DNA from: Dyadobacter sp. 50-39 | GTDB lineage: Bacteria > Bacteroidota > Bacteroidia > Cytophagales > Spirosomataceae | Assembly: GCA_001898145.1 (NCBI GenBank) | Contig: MKSR01000008.1 | Span: 124,001 to 188,000 of the forward strand | DNA: 64,000 nucleotides | Direction: 5' to 3' | Shown here: in pieces, positions 7,965 to 16,390 of the stretch | Position numbering within the stretch: the stretch's first letter is position 1 | Layout of the letters: each line of letters opens with the position of its first letter | The notes under the pieces: generated by a model | The model's database searches: none | What the model saw: only the letters and a program-made list of their open reading frames with translations | What the model was told of the DNA's origin: nothing | Made by a program: the position numbers and the translations under genes

Positions 7965-9083
7965 TTAAGCAAATTTCCTTTTCACGATTGCGAGTAGCGC
8001 GGTAACGGCCTCACCGTTCACATCCCATGCATATTTGGAAGCATAGCGATGCCAGATCAGGTTTTCTGCTTCTTCGAAGCTTTTCACACGGTCGAGCTCG
8101 TAAACAGCTTTGTCAAAATGCTCGCTATTGCGGTCGAAAAGCTGGTTTACAAACATAAAACGCTGGCCCAGCGGAATGCTTCCTGCGATATTTTCAACTT
8201 TCAAAGGCACGCTGCCGTAGGATTTGTCCTCGGAAGGCTTCGGAATGTCGACCTTGAAACGGTTGTTCAAAGAGTCCCTTTCCGGGCTCGATCCTGCATT
8301 GGCTTTGGCCATTATCTCGCCGATAACCGCAGAAGCCGGCTCCGCGCGCGGTGCTACCGGACGGGCTGTGCTAGGTTCTAGCTGGCTGAATGCCGAATCG
8401 AAGAATGACTCGTGCTTGTGCGGCTGAGGCTGTGGGGCCGACTTGGTTGGTTCCTGTATTCTTAGCTCGCTGAGATTAATAGGAAATATCTCGGCAAACT
8501 GGATCAAATGCTGGTCAACGTCGTCGATCAGATCGGCATTGTCCTTGAACTCGTACAGCCAGCTCACGGCCTGCGTCTGGTACACCGAATCGGACCCGCT
8601 GTCGGTCAGGCGGCCCAGCAATGCTTCGGCAATGCCGCGGTGAATGTGGGTATATTTTACCAGCTGCTCTGCCTTGTCGTGGGTAAACTCGGTATCGGCG
8701 ACAGCCCTGATCCTGTCTTCAAAATAGGTTGCAGGGGCCAGCAGGAGCTTCAACGAATCTTTAACGGAATCGGATAATAGCGGTTCAAGGTCTGCACGCT
8801 TCACGGCAATGTGCTGCGAAGCTGTGTTCATGAATTCTTCCAGCGCACTTTTTACTTCTTCGTTGGAAAAATCAAAATAAGGGCTGCGGAAAGCTTCGGC
8901 GTTGTTTTTCCATTCTTCGAACAGGCGGTTGAGGATACCTAGGTTGACCTGTCTTACGGGTGTCAGTTTTAATAATCCGGCACCGGTAATGACGTCCTGC
9001 GACCTGTATGCTTCGTTCAAAACTGTTGTTGTGAACCGTGCTGAGTACTGGTTGAGTGCGATTGAATTCAGATTATCCGGCAT
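7965..9083 (-). CDS. Cytoplasmic protein of unknown function
   Basis: 372 residues from the ATG at 9083, preferred because the longer frame to 9164 adds a hydrophobic, AT-encoded leader that looks non-coding. There is no signal peptide or membrane segment. Residues about 1-215 are mostly helical. A proline/serine/glutamine-rich linker follows (about 225-290, with PQPQPHKH). The C-terminal block of about 70 residues contains IPLGQRFMFVNQLF, DKAVYELD and EEAENLIWHRYASKYAWD. From memory, a similar FxFxxxLF...ALxxLDxxxSxxEAxxYI...WD ending recurs in Bacteroidota proteins of unknown function. It is convergent with the lyase gene and divergent from tdk. No function can be given. Confidence 0.75.
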   Translation of the reverse strand: MPDNLNSIALNQYSARFTTTVLNEAYRSQDVITGAGLLKLTPVRQVNLGILNRLFEEWKNNAEAFRSPYFDFSNEEVKSALEEFMNTASQHIAVKRADLEPLLSDSVKDSLKLLLAPATYFEDRIRAVADTEFTHDKAEQLVKYTHIHRGIAEALLGRLTDSGSDSVYQTQAVSWLYEFKDNADLIDDVDQHLIQFAEIFPINLSELRIQEPTKSAPQPQPHKHESFFDSAFSQLEPSTARPVAPRAEPASAVIGEIMAKANAGSSPERDSLNNRFKVDIPKPSEDKSYGSVPLKVENIAGSIPLGQRFMFVNQLFDRNSEHFDKAVYELDRVKSFEEAENLIWHRYASKYAWDVNGEAVTALLAIVKRKFA

Positions 9084-9186
9084 AACGAATAAGCGCTTTT
9101 GGTAACGTAGTGTTGGGAAAAATATGTTTGATTTGTAAATATAAAATAAAAATCGACCTTTCAATGGGTCGGTTCGGCACCAAAGT

Positions 9187-9792
9187 ATGTTTGTAGAACC
9201 ATCTCACAGAAGAGAATTTCAAAATTCCCGTACCGGCTGGATCGAAGTCATCTGCGGCTCGATGTTTTCCGGAAAAACCGAAGAATTGATCCGCAGACTC
9301 AACCGCGCCAAAATCGCCCGGCAAAGGATACAGATTTTCAAACCTGCGCTTGATAAACGATACCACGAAGAGAACATTGTTTCTCATAACGACAATTCCA
9401 TCCCCTCGATACCCGTACAAAGTTCCCAGCAAATATCAGACCTCGCGCTCAATTGCGAGGTGATAGGCATCGACGAGGCCCAGTTTTTCGACGAGGGAAT
9501 CGTGGAGGCCTGCGACCAACTCGCTAACAGCGGCAAACGGGTTATCGTGGCCGGCCTGGATATGGATTACCTGGGCAAACCGTTCGGCTGCATTCCGCAA
9601 CTGATGGCGATTGCGGAATATGTCACCAAAGTTCATGCCGTATGCATGGTATGTGGGGAAGTAGCTTCGCATTCTTACCGGCTCTCGCCTTCCCACGAGC
9701 GCGTGCTGCTCGGCGAAACGGATTTGTACGAAGCCCGCTGCAGGAGGTGTTTCAATCTCGGAGAAAAAGCGGCCGAACTGTTTTCGAAATGA
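9187..9792 (+). CDS. tdk: Thymidine kinase, type II
   Basis: 201 residues. The P-loop GSMFSGKT is at 24-31, with the Mg/catalytic acid in GIDEAQFF (D96, E97) and a lasso region near 175 ([12 protein letters not shown]). Two Cys pairs (CMVC and CRRC) form the structural zinc site of the family. The enzyme phosphorylates thymidine for dTTP salvage in the cytoplasm. The MFVEPS start is kept because related proteins begin the same way and the next Met lies inside the P-loop. The stop overlaps the start of the next gene (ATGA at 9789-9792), so the two are translationally coupled. It diverges from 7965-9083 across about 100 bases. Confidence 0.95.
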   Translation: MFVEPSHRREFQNSRTGWIEVICGSMFSGKTEELIRRLNRAKIARQRIQIFKPALDKRYHEENIVSHNDNSIPSIPVQSSQQISDLALNCEVIGIDEAQFFDEGIVEACDQLANSGKRVIVAGLDMDYLGKPFGCIPQLMAIAEYVTKVHAVCMVCGEVASHSYRLSPSHERVLLGETDLYEARCRRCFNLGEKAAELFSK

Positions 9793-10430
9793 AAAAACAG
9801 CGACTATTCACCATATCCTTAATTTTCAACGCATTGTCCTTGATGGGCTTCCTGGCGATCGTATTCGTTATGCGCGACAAGATCGCGCAGCGTTTCGTGC
9901 GTTCCAAGGGCCATCCCACGATTGTCATGTACGGCAATTCCATTACCGCGCAAGGCAAGTGGGTAGAGCTGCTCGGCAGAACGGACGTGCTCAACAGCGG
10001 CCTGCCCGGACAAGCAACCTACCACTTTCTCAAACAGATCGACGAGTATGTCATCGACCTGCATCCGAAAATCTGCTTCATCAAAGGCGGTATTAATGAT
10101 GTGACCCTGGGCGTTGCGCAGGACCGCATACAGGCCCATTATCAAGCCATACTGGAAATCCTGGCGGAGCACGACATTATCCCCGTGGTAACACTGACAG
10201 TTTACCGCCAGCACGATGAGTATGCCAAACGGGAGGTCGACAAATTGAACGGCTTTCTGGTTTCCTACTGCAAACAGCACCGCATTACCTACATCGACCT
10301 TAACCAATATATTTCGGATTCGAATGGCCTGCGCCCCGAGTACGCTGCCGATAACACGCATTTGAACACCAAAGCCTATAAAATATGGGCAAGGGAAATC
10401 AGCAGGGTTTTAAAGGAAAAGAATATTTGA
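9789..10430 (+). CDS. SGNH/GDSL-type hydrolase with N-terminal membrane anchor
   Basis: 213 residues from the ATG at 9789, which overlaps the tdk stop. A hydrophobic segment at about 8-27 (after MKKQR) is an uncleaved signal anchor or signal peptide. The SGNH blocks are present: block I GNSITAQG with nucleophile S51, the oxyanion glycine near G71 (NSGLPG), block III GGIND with N103, and block V DNTHLN with D188 and H191. Family members remove acyl or acetyl groups from lipids or carbohydrates; this one would work outside the inner membrane. The substrate is unknown. The coupling to tdk is structural and does not suggest a shared pathway. Confidence 0.87.
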   Translation: MKKQRLFTISLIFNALSLMGFLAIVFVMRDKIAQRFVRSKGHPTIVMYGNSITAQGKWVELLGRTDVLNSGLPGQATYHFLKQIDEYVIDLHPKICFIKGGINDVTLGVAQDRIQAHYQAILEILAEHDIIPVVTLTVYRQHDEYAKREVDKLNGFLVSYCKQHRITYIDLNQYISDSNGLRPEYAADNTHLNTKAYKIWAREISRVLKEKNI

Positions 10431-10452
10431 AATACTAGTCATACAAAACAAC

Positions 10453-10480
10453 GAAAGCCGCCCATTTCTGAGCGGCTTTC
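10453..10480. terminator. Shared terminator between convergent genes
   Basis: GAAAGCCGC pairs with GCGGCTTTC across a 10-base loop. T-rich runs follow on both strands (CTGTTT; GTTGTTTTG), so it can end both the SGNH hydrolase and the DAHP synthase transcripts. Confidence 0.65.
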
Positions 10481-10502
10481 CTGTTTATGATCAATCCTGA
10501 TC

Positions 10503-11597
10503 TCAGGCATTCACCTGGTTCATCACCTCGGTTTGCTTGCGGATCGACTCCATGTGAACGAGCTTGAACAATTCGTCCACCAGGTTTGGATACAGATTCA
10601 GGCTGCGGCCCCATCCTGCGCGGGTTTCCAATACTTCGCGGAAACGGTCAACCTGGTAAGCAGCTACGTTATTATCGCGTTTGTACTCGGCCAGTTTCTC
10701 AACCAAAGCCATGCGGTTTGCCAAAGTTTCCAGCAATTCGCGATCGAGGTTATCGATTTTGCCACGGATAATTTCAAGTTGTGACGCGTAGTCGCTACCG
10801 TAAGATTCTTTACGAACGTGCAGGTCGTGCAGCATTTGTCCCAATGCAGCGGGCGTGAGCTGTTGTGCAGCGTCAGACCATGCTTTGTCCGGATCGCGGT
10901 GTGATTCGATGATCAGACCGTCGTAGTGTAAATCCAGTGCGCGCTGAGCGATTTCGTACAGGTAGGCACGTTTTCCAGCCATGTGGCTTGGGTCACCGAT
11001 TACCGGCAATTGTGGGAAAATCGTTTTCAGTTCGATCGCGATGTTCCACATTGGGGAGTTACGGAATTTGTGCTCCTGTGCGTTCGAGAAACCGCGGTGG
11101 ATCGCACCGAGTTTTTTCACGCCAGCCTGGTTCAGACGTTCCAGGGCTCCTACCCACAGTTGCAGGTCGGGGTTTACAGGGTTTTTAACCAATACAGGTA
11201 CATCAATTCCTTTCAGGGCGTCTGCAAGTTCCTGTACGTTGAACGGGTTCACGGTTGTACGTGCACCAACCCAAAGGATATCAACGCCGTATTTCAATGC
11301 CAGTTCAATATGCTGAGGCGTAGCCACTTCCACAGCCACAGGCAGTCCTGTCTGCTGTTTCACCGCTTGCAACCATGGCAAAGCTGCCTCTCCCATGCCT
11401 TCAAAGCTGCCTGGACGAGTTCTCGGTTTCCACACCCCTGCACGGATCACGTGCGCAAATCCTTCCTCTTTGATCTGGGTTGCGGTTTCTAACATTTGTT
11501 CCTCGGTCTCTGCGCTGCAAGGCCCGGCGATTACCAAAGGCTTTCCTTCGGTATTGATCCAACTGCTAAGCGGTAGGATATCTAAAGAAGCATTCAT
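10503..11597 (-). CDS. Bifunctional DAHP synthase / chorismate mutase
   Basis: 364 residues from the ATG at 11597; the longer frame to 11705 adds an unlikely leader. Residues about 1-265 are a type I-beta (KDO8P synthase-like) DAHP synthase: IAGPCSAET, RAGVWKPRTRPGSFEG, KNPVNPD, GDPSHMAGKR and IIESHRDPDKAWSDA hold the PEP, erythrose-4-phosphate and metal ligands. Residues about 270-364 are an AroQ-type chorismate mutase (LEIIRGKIDNLDRELLETLA, RMALVEKLAEYK). The protein joins the first shikimate step to the first step toward Phe and Tyr, so the mutase domain may sense prephenate for feedback. The C-terminal mutase arrangement is known in Bacteroidota; Bacillus has it at the N-terminus. Confidence 0.93.
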   Translation of the reverse strand: MNASLDILPLSSWINTEGKPLVIAGPCSAETEEQMLETATQIKEEGFAHVIRAGVWKPRTRPGSFEGMGEAALPWLQAVKQQTGLPVAVEVATPQHIELALKYGVDILWVGARTTVNPFNVQELADALKGIDVPVLVKNPVNPDLQLWVGALERLNQAGVKKLGAIHRGFSNAQEHKFRNSPMWNIAIELKTIFPQLPVIGDPSHMAGKRAYLYEIAQRALDLHYDGLIIESHRDPDKAWSDAAQQLTPAALGQMLHDLHVRKESYGSDYASQLEIIRGKIDNLDRELLETLANRMALVEKLAEYKRDNNVAAYQVDRFREVLETRAGWGRSLNLYPNLVDELFKLVHMESIRKQTEVMNQVNA

Positions 11598-11677
11598 ACT
11601 CAAAAACTTGTCCTTAATAAAAAATTGATAATTGTAATATTTTGATCCGGTATTATGCGTATTTCTTCGATTGCCCG

Positions 11678-11685
11678 TACATTTG
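11678..11685 (+). promoter_or_regulatory. Candidate -7 box for proline dehydrogenase
   Basis: Reads TACATTTG, matching TAnnTTTG, about 100 bases before the ATG at 11786. No good -33 element at the usual distance, so this is tentative. Confidence 0.33.
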
Positions 11686-11785
11686 ACCCCACAAAAGTCA
11701 ATCAACTTCTTAATGCGTATTACTTTCTTCCTGTGGTTCGGTAATCAATTGTTAAACAGTTACTCAGGAAAAACGTACATCAAAA

Positions 11786-12988
11786 ATGGCATATCCGTCA
11801 CCAAACGACCAAATACCTGTATTTTTTGAAGATACTTCCGTTGCCTTCGCATCCAAATCAGACGCTAAACTAAGGAAGACATACTGGTTATTCAGCCTTA
11901 TGAATCAGGCTCGAGTCGTAAATTTAGGCACTTTTTTTATAAAGCTTGCGCTAAAACTTAACTTACCTATAAAAAATCTCATCCGGGCCACGATTTTTGA
12001 ACAATTCTGTGGCGGTGAGACGATTAACGACTGCGATGCCACCATCGCCTCCCTGCGCCAGTCGGGCATTGGAACAATACTGGATTATTCCGTTGAAGGC
12101 GAAGACAAAGAAGCCAGTTTCGATGCTACCGCAGCCGAAATCCTCAAAACGATCGACAAGGCGACAGGTTCCGACACGATTCCGTTTTCTGTATTCAAGG
12201 TCACCGGCGTAGCCTCATCCGACCTGCTGGAAAAGGTGCAGCGCAAAGAGGAATTGTCGGAAGAAGAAACGGCCGCCTTTCTACGTGCACGCCAGCGGGT
12301 ACAACGGCTGTGCGCACACGCATACGAGCGTGATGTGAGGATTTTCATCGATGCCGAAGAAAGCTGGATCCAGGGCGTGATCGACGACCTTGCCTATGAC
12401 ATGATGCAGCAGTTCAACCGCGAGCGCCCGATCGTTTACAATACCTACCAGCTCTACCGCCACGAGACGCTTGAATCGTTGAAAACCGCATTTCTCGAGG
12501 CACGCCAGAAGGGCTATTACCTCGGCGGCAAACTGGTGCGCGGCGCCTATATGGAAAAAGAAAGATTGCGCGCACGTGAGCAGGAGTATTTCAACCCCAT
12601 TCATACCTCCAAAGAAGCTACCGACACGGATTACAACCTCGCTATCGACTTCTGTCTCGACCGCATCGAACACATTTCGATCTGCCTCGGGACACATAAT
12701 GAATACAGCTCTCAGTACTGCGCCCTTAAAATGCAAAAGCTCGGCATTCAACGTAACGACGACCGCATCTGGTTTGCGCAGCTGTTGGGAATGAGCGACA
12801 ATATCTCCTACAACCTGGCCAAGGCCGGTTACAATGTGGCGAAATACGTTCCTTACGGCCCTATCAACGCGGTGCTGCCCTATCTCATTCGCCGTGCCGA
12901 AGAAAACACTTCCATTGCAGGCCAGAGCAGCCGCGAGTTTTTGTTAGTTAAAAGCGAATTGAAGAGAAGAGGAATCGGTTCTTTATAA
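11786..12988 (+). CDS. Proline dehydrogenase
   Basis: 400 residues, a stand-alone FAD-dependent PRODH barrel as opposed to the large bifunctional PutA. Visible motifs include FEQFCGGE, LDYSVEGE, FKVTGV, the strand DVRIFIDAEESWIQ, GKLVRGAYMEKER, LGTHNEYSS and, near the C-terminus, YNVAKYVPYGPINAVLPYLIRRAEEN, which holds the conserved YxPYG...YLxRRxxEN substrate-binding block. It oxidises proline to pyrroline-5-carboxylate, passing electrons to the quinone pool, for use of proline as carbon and nitrogen source. No P5C dehydrogenase lies next to it. It is divergent from the DAHP synthase gene and followed at 51 bases by lspA. Confidence 0.93.
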   Translation: MAYPSPNDQIPVFFEDTSVAFASKSDAKLRKTYWLFSLMNQARVVNLGTFFIKLALKLNLPIKNLIRATIFEQFCGGETINDCDATIASLRQSGIGTILDYSVEGEDKEASFDATAAEILKTIDKATGSDTIPFSVFKVTGVASSDLLEKVQRKEELSEEETAAFLRARQRVQRLCAHAYERDVRIFIDAEESWIQGVIDDLAYDMMQQFNRERPIVYNTYQLYRHETLESLKTAFLEARQKGYYLGGKLVRGAYMEKERLRAREQEYFNPIHTSKEATDTDYNLAIDFCLDRIEHISICLGTHNEYSSQYCALKMQKLGIQRNDDRIWFAQLLGMSDNISYNLAKAGYNVAKYVPYGPINAVLPYLIRRAEENTSIAGQSSREFLLVKSELKRRGIGSL

Positions 12989-13039
12989 GTAAGTTATTAC
13001 TTTCGCATTCCCAAATTTGTCAATTGTATTAAAAACCGA

Positions 13040-13804
13040 ATGAACCAATCCAGAAATCCAACCCCTTACCTATTACTTAGCGTGCTCCTTATCGGGATTG
13101 ATCAGGCTTCCAAATTGCTGGTTCATCATTACATGCAACCCGGCTTTTCAGGACAGATCGCGCTGATCGGGGATTGGTTGAAACTGCATTATGTACTGAA
13201 CCCGGGCATGGCATTCGGCATGCAGCTCGGGCACGAATACGGTAAATTGTTCCTGACATTGTTCCGCCTCGTGGCGATGGTCGCTATCGGCGGCTATATG
13301 ATCCACCTCGCCCGTGCCGGGGCCTCCAAGGGCCTGCTTTGGGCCCTGGCGATGATTCTGGCGGGTGCGGTAGGAAATGTCATCGATAGTACCTTTTACG
13401 GCGTGTTGCTCGGCAATGCGCCCTACGGTTCACCTACCCCCTGGTTCCACGGCCAGGTGATCGATATGATCTTCGTGGATTTCTGGGAAGGCTTTATCCC
13501 TGACTGGGTACCGGTATGGGGCGGACAATACTACTCAACGCCGATCTTCAACATCGCCGACTCATGCATTTTCCTCGGTGTTTGCAGCATCCTGATATTC
13601 CAGGGAAGTTTCCATGCTCACGGGCCTGAGCCTGATAGCGAGGAAGAAAAAGAGGAAGTGGAGGAAAGGGAAGAAGAGACGGTTGGTTTGCAGAATTCTT
13701 CTTCGACCGAAGGGCCTGCAATTGAGCCGGAACCACGAGCTGATATTCCGACACCTACAACATTCAAAGAGGAAGAGGATGAAAATAAAAAAGAGAGCAT
13801 TTAG
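13040..13804 (+). CDS. lspA: Lipoprotein signal peptidase with acidic C-terminal tail
   Basis: 254 residues. Four membrane segments (about 9-26, 66-90, 97-118, 170-190) and the two catalytic aspartates of signal peptidase II are present: GNVID (D116) and FNIADS (D174); DQASK and YVLNPGMAFG are also typical. It cleaves prolipoproteins after lipidation at the inner membrane, and so serves the many lipoproteins of this genome. The periplasmic insertion around 120-168 is longer than in E. coli. Residues about 197-254 form a tail rich in Glu (EEEKEEVEEREEE) with no counterpart in short LspA. The stop codon lies inside the terminator hairpin. Confidence 0.93.
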   Translation: MNQSRNPTPYLLLSVLLIGIDQASKLLVHHYMQPGFSGQIALIGDWLKLHYVLNPGMAFGMQLGHEYGKLFLTLFRLVAMVAIGGYMIHLARAGASKGLLWALAMILAGAVGNVIDSTFYGVLLGNAPYGSPTPWFHGQVIDMIFVDFWEGFIPDWVPVWGGQYYSTPIFNIADSCIFLGVCSILIFQGSFHAHGPEPDSEEEKEEVEEREEETVGLQNSSSTEGPAIEPEPRADIPTPTTFKEEEDENKKESI

Positions 13805-13816
13805 CTCTCTTTTTTA
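13786..13816. terminator. Bidirectional terminator containing the lspA stop codon
   Basis: AGAGAGC (13792-13798) pairs with GCTCTCT (13804-13810) around ATTTA, flanked by A-rich and T6 tracts on opposite sides. The TAG stop of lspA (13802-13804) lies at the loop edge. It can end both lspA and the convergent 13834-15435 gene. Confidence 0.8.
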
Positions 13817-13833
13817 TGGGTATGCTTTTCAGA

Positions 13834-15435
13834 TCAGTTCTCGTCTTTGGTGTACGGGACAAAATCTTTGAAGGTCTTTTTAATAGCGTTATCCGTTGCT
13901 TCTTTCTTGTTCTCCCAGTTGGCGTCGAGCTCCAACGCTACCAGCCCGCTCAGGTTCATCAATGCCTTGAATTCATCGAGTTTCCGGATGAAGTCCGGCT
14001 GGCGACGGGCGGATTTCTGCCCCCATTCACGGGCGAATACGTCGCCTTTGTTCTGCAACTCGTTTTTCTTCTGCATTACATAGTTAAAGCGGTCGAGCAA
14101 ACCATTCACCGACTTCCCAATAACTTCTGTTGCCTCCAACGTACCAACCGTTGCAACGGTTGTACCGCCGATAGTGGTGATGTAGCCACGGGTATCCTGG
14201 TTTGACTTAGCTATCACGGGAGCTAGACCGGTGGTTGCGCCCAACGAAGCATTGAGCAACGATCTGCTGCGCTTACCCTTTTTCGCGCGTGAGTAGGCCT
14301 TCTTCAATTGGCCTTCCTTCTCGGTCATCTGCTCTATAAGGCCCCACGCGTTCACAAGTGCGCCTCTGTACAGGTTATACACATACGTATCGCGCAAGCT
14401 CTCGTCGACGGTGTTTTTAATGACAAACTTGACGGTCCGCTCCTTCTTGTTCTGAGCTTTGTCCATCACATAGAAAGTAATGTTAAAAGCAAGCGTATCG
14501 AACGGGTCCTTCACAAATTCATACCCCGGCTCCCAGATGAACTCGTAGCTCGTCGGCGTGTTTTTCACCAATGCGCTTTGCGGTACCTTTTTGTTTTCTG
14601 AAATAAAGTTGAATGCAGTAATATCGTCTTCACCATTCGGGTCGGAAAGTGAGAAGCGCAGGTTGATCCGGTTATTCTCCGCACTGCGGATCACTGACTG
14701 CTGCGGGATAATTGTAAAGTCCGGTGCAAGGTCCATCTGCGTAATATCGAGCTTCAGACGTCCTTTCGTACGCGCCTTCGAGGGCTGGTCTTCGACGTAG
14801 AATTCCATATAACGAGCTCCCTTTTTGAGAATACCAAACTGGGTCACGGAAGGATCCCAGGTGATCTCGCCGGCAGCCGAAAGTTTCATCCCCTCAGGCA
14901 TCTCTTCCAGAATGGGCACGAACACAATCGGATCCCCATCCGGGTCGCGGACGCTGCCCATATCGATCTTATAGACATTCTGCGTCTTGTACTGTACATA
15001 GAATGGTTGCAGCTCATCCACCTGCGGCGGGCGGTTCACGTGATTTACCTTAAAAACGATCTCCCGCGAAGCACTCTCCCCGGCGGTATTCTGCGCCTCA
15101 AAAACAATAGGGAACGATTTGGTGGTGTTGATGCGGTCGGCGACATCATAACCCGGGGTCCATATAAAATGGCCGGTAGAGTCGAATTTCATCTCTTTCG
15201 TCAATCCGCTCGCCACCGAATACCTCACGGAGTCACTCTTCCCGCCTTTAAATTGTAAATGAAAATTGATCTCCTTTCCTTCATAAAGCACGTTCCACTC
15301 CGCCTCTGTCGGAAACACCAGCTGTAATGGGCCTGTTGAAGTATTGTTCTTCATATTATCCTGCCCCTGCGCCCTCAATACTACAAAAACGGGTATCAGA
15401 AGTATCAGTATTTTATGAATTTTTCTTGTTAGCAT
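13834..15435 (-). CDS. Secreted Ig/cadherin-like repeat protein of unknown function
   Basis: 533 residues. A signal peptide (about 1-24, ending AQGQ) is followed by several beta-sandwich repeats of the putative-Ig/cadherin-like kind: GHFIWTPGYD (residues about 85-95), PPQVDELQPFYVQYKTQNVYKIDMG, DPDGDPIVF, GEITWDPS, NRINLRFSLSDPNGEDDI and YEFIWEPGYEF. The W-[TED]-P-x-x... elements recur about every 95-100 residues. The last third (about 350-533) is helical and basic with a Gly/Thr-rich stretch. It is probably periplasmic or surface-exposed. No catalytic motif is seen. It stands alone between the lspA terminator and the ompH terminator. Confidence 0.8.
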   Translation of the reverse strand: MLTRKIHKILILLIPVFVVLRAQGQDNMKNNTSTGPLQLVFPTEAEWNVLYEGKEINFHLQFKGGKSDSVRYSVASGLTKEMKFDSTGHFIWTPGYDVADRINTTKSFPIVFEAQNTAGESASREIVFKVNHVNRPPQVDELQPFYVQYKTQNVYKIDMGSVRDPDGDPIVFVPILEEMPEGMKLSAAGEITWDPSVTQFGILKKGARYMEFYVEDQPSKARTKGRLKLDITQMDLAPDFTIIPQQSVIRSAENNRINLRFSLSDPNGEDDITAFNFISENKKVPQSALVKNTPTSYEFIWEPGYEFVKDPFDTLAFNITFYVMDKAQNKKERTVKFVIKNTVDESLRDTYVYNLYRGALVNAWGLIEQMTEKEGQLKKAYSRAKKGKRSRSLLNASLGATTGLAPVIAKSNQDTRGYITTIGGTTVATVGTLEATEVIGKSVNGLLDRFNYVMQKKNELQNKGDVFAREWGQKSARRQPDFIRKLDEFKALMNLSGLVALELDANWENKKEATDNAIKKTFKDFVPYTKDEN

Positions 15436-15488
15436 GACATCAAAAATATAATTAATTCCATGGGTGACAGAATACTTTGGTTTTAACG

Positions 15489-15496
15489 CAAAACTA
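15489..15496 (-). promoter_or_regulatory. Candidate -7 box for the Ig-like protein gene
   Basis: Minus strand reads TAGTTTTG, matching TAnnTTTG, about 54 bases before the start at 15435. The -33 element is weak. Confidence 0.35.
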
Positions 15497-15650
15497 GTAA
15501 ATCCTGTATAGAATGCCCTGCGATTAGTTGCAAAAATGAAACCCGCAAAAGTTTACTCCCGCGGATTACATCAGTTTGTACTTTTCAAATACGGCATCCT
15601 CCATGTGTTTAGGAATAAAGCAAGTCGGGTATTTGAGAATGACCAAAGCA

Positions 15651-15692
15651 AAAACCGGAGCGCAATCCTTTTTAAGACTGCGCTCCGGTTTT
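15651..15692 (-). terminator. Terminator of the uppS-bamA-ompH operon
   Basis: AAAACCGGAGCGCA pairs with TGCGCTCCGGTTTT across a 14-base loop, and a T-rich run follows on the minus strand. It lies 22 bases after the last ompH stop. Confidence 0.8.
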
Positions 15693-15713
15693 TAAAGTTC
15701 AATATTTACCTTA

Positions 15714-16379
15714 TTATTTTTTCTTTGGGGTTGTTGCCGGAGTGGTAGCAGGCGTAGCCGGTTTAGTAGCTGGCGTCGTCGCAGGCTTCGCAGCCGGGGT
15801 TGTCGCTGCTGGTGCTGCCGCTTCTACTTTGTCAGGATCGACACCCAATTTACGAAGGATCAGGTTTGTTGCATTGTTCTCTTCCGAAGCTGCAAACAGG
15901 ATGATCGGCGTTGTTCCTGCACCTGCATCCATATTGAGGATATAGAGGAAGCCTGCTTCTTTACCTACTTCCTGGATTGCGTTGTTCACTTTGGTCAGGA
16001 TCGGTTCGAGCAACTGCTGTTGTTTTGTTTGCAGGGAAGTCTGGGCGTTGTTACGCATTTCTTCGATGCGGGTTGAAAGGTTTTGAAGCTCTTTCTCTTT
16101 ATCAGCACGGATCACGTCGGTCATGTTCGCGCCGTTCTTCTGATATGCCTCGTATTTCTCCTGAGCCTCTTTGTAAGTTTCCCCGATCGCTTTGTCCAGC
16201 TGCGCTTTGGTTACTTCCAGCTGGTTCTGCATCACTTTCGCTTCCGGCAATTTGCCGATTATATAGTCGACATTCGTGTAACCTATTTTAGTAGGCCCGC
16301 CTGCCGGGGTAGTCTGGGCTAAGAGAGGGGTGGTGATTATGGTCATCACGACCATAATAGCCATCAGTTTTTGTTTCAT
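15714..16379 (-). CDS. OmpH/Skp-family periplasmic chaperone with Ala/Thr/Pro/Lys tail
   Basis: 221 residues. After a signal peptide (about 1-21) comes the OmpH fold: IGYTNVDYIIGKLPEAK at the first strand, two long helices (about 45-120) forming the Skp tentacle, and a final strand near FLYILNMDAG. The family binds unfolded outer-membrane proteins in the periplasm and hands them to BamA. The last 40 or so residues are low complexity (AAAPAATTPAAKPATTPATK pattern, ending PKKK), an unusual basic tail on a chaperone. It is the last gene of uppS-bamA-ompH-ompH, 11 bases after a paralogue, and is followed by a terminator. Confidence 0.9.
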   Translation of the reverse strand: MKQKLMAIMVVMTIITTPLLAQTTPAGGPTKIGYTNVDYIIGKLPEAKVMQNQLEVTKAQLDKAIGETYKEAQEKYEAYQKNGANMTDVIRADKEKELQNLSTRIEEMRNNAQTSLQTKQQQLLEPILTKVNNAIQEVGKEAGFLYILNMDAGAGTTPIILFAASEENNATNLILRKLGVDPDKVEAAAPAATTPAAKPATTPATKPATPATTPATTPKKK

Positions 16380-16390
16380 TGCTTTGTTAC

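Noticed and set aside
9186-9193. TATGTTTG, a TAnnTTTG match at the tdk start
   Set aside because: It overlaps the start codon itself, and the residues that follow (MFVEPS) agree with the family start, so it cannot be the promoter of this gene as annotated.
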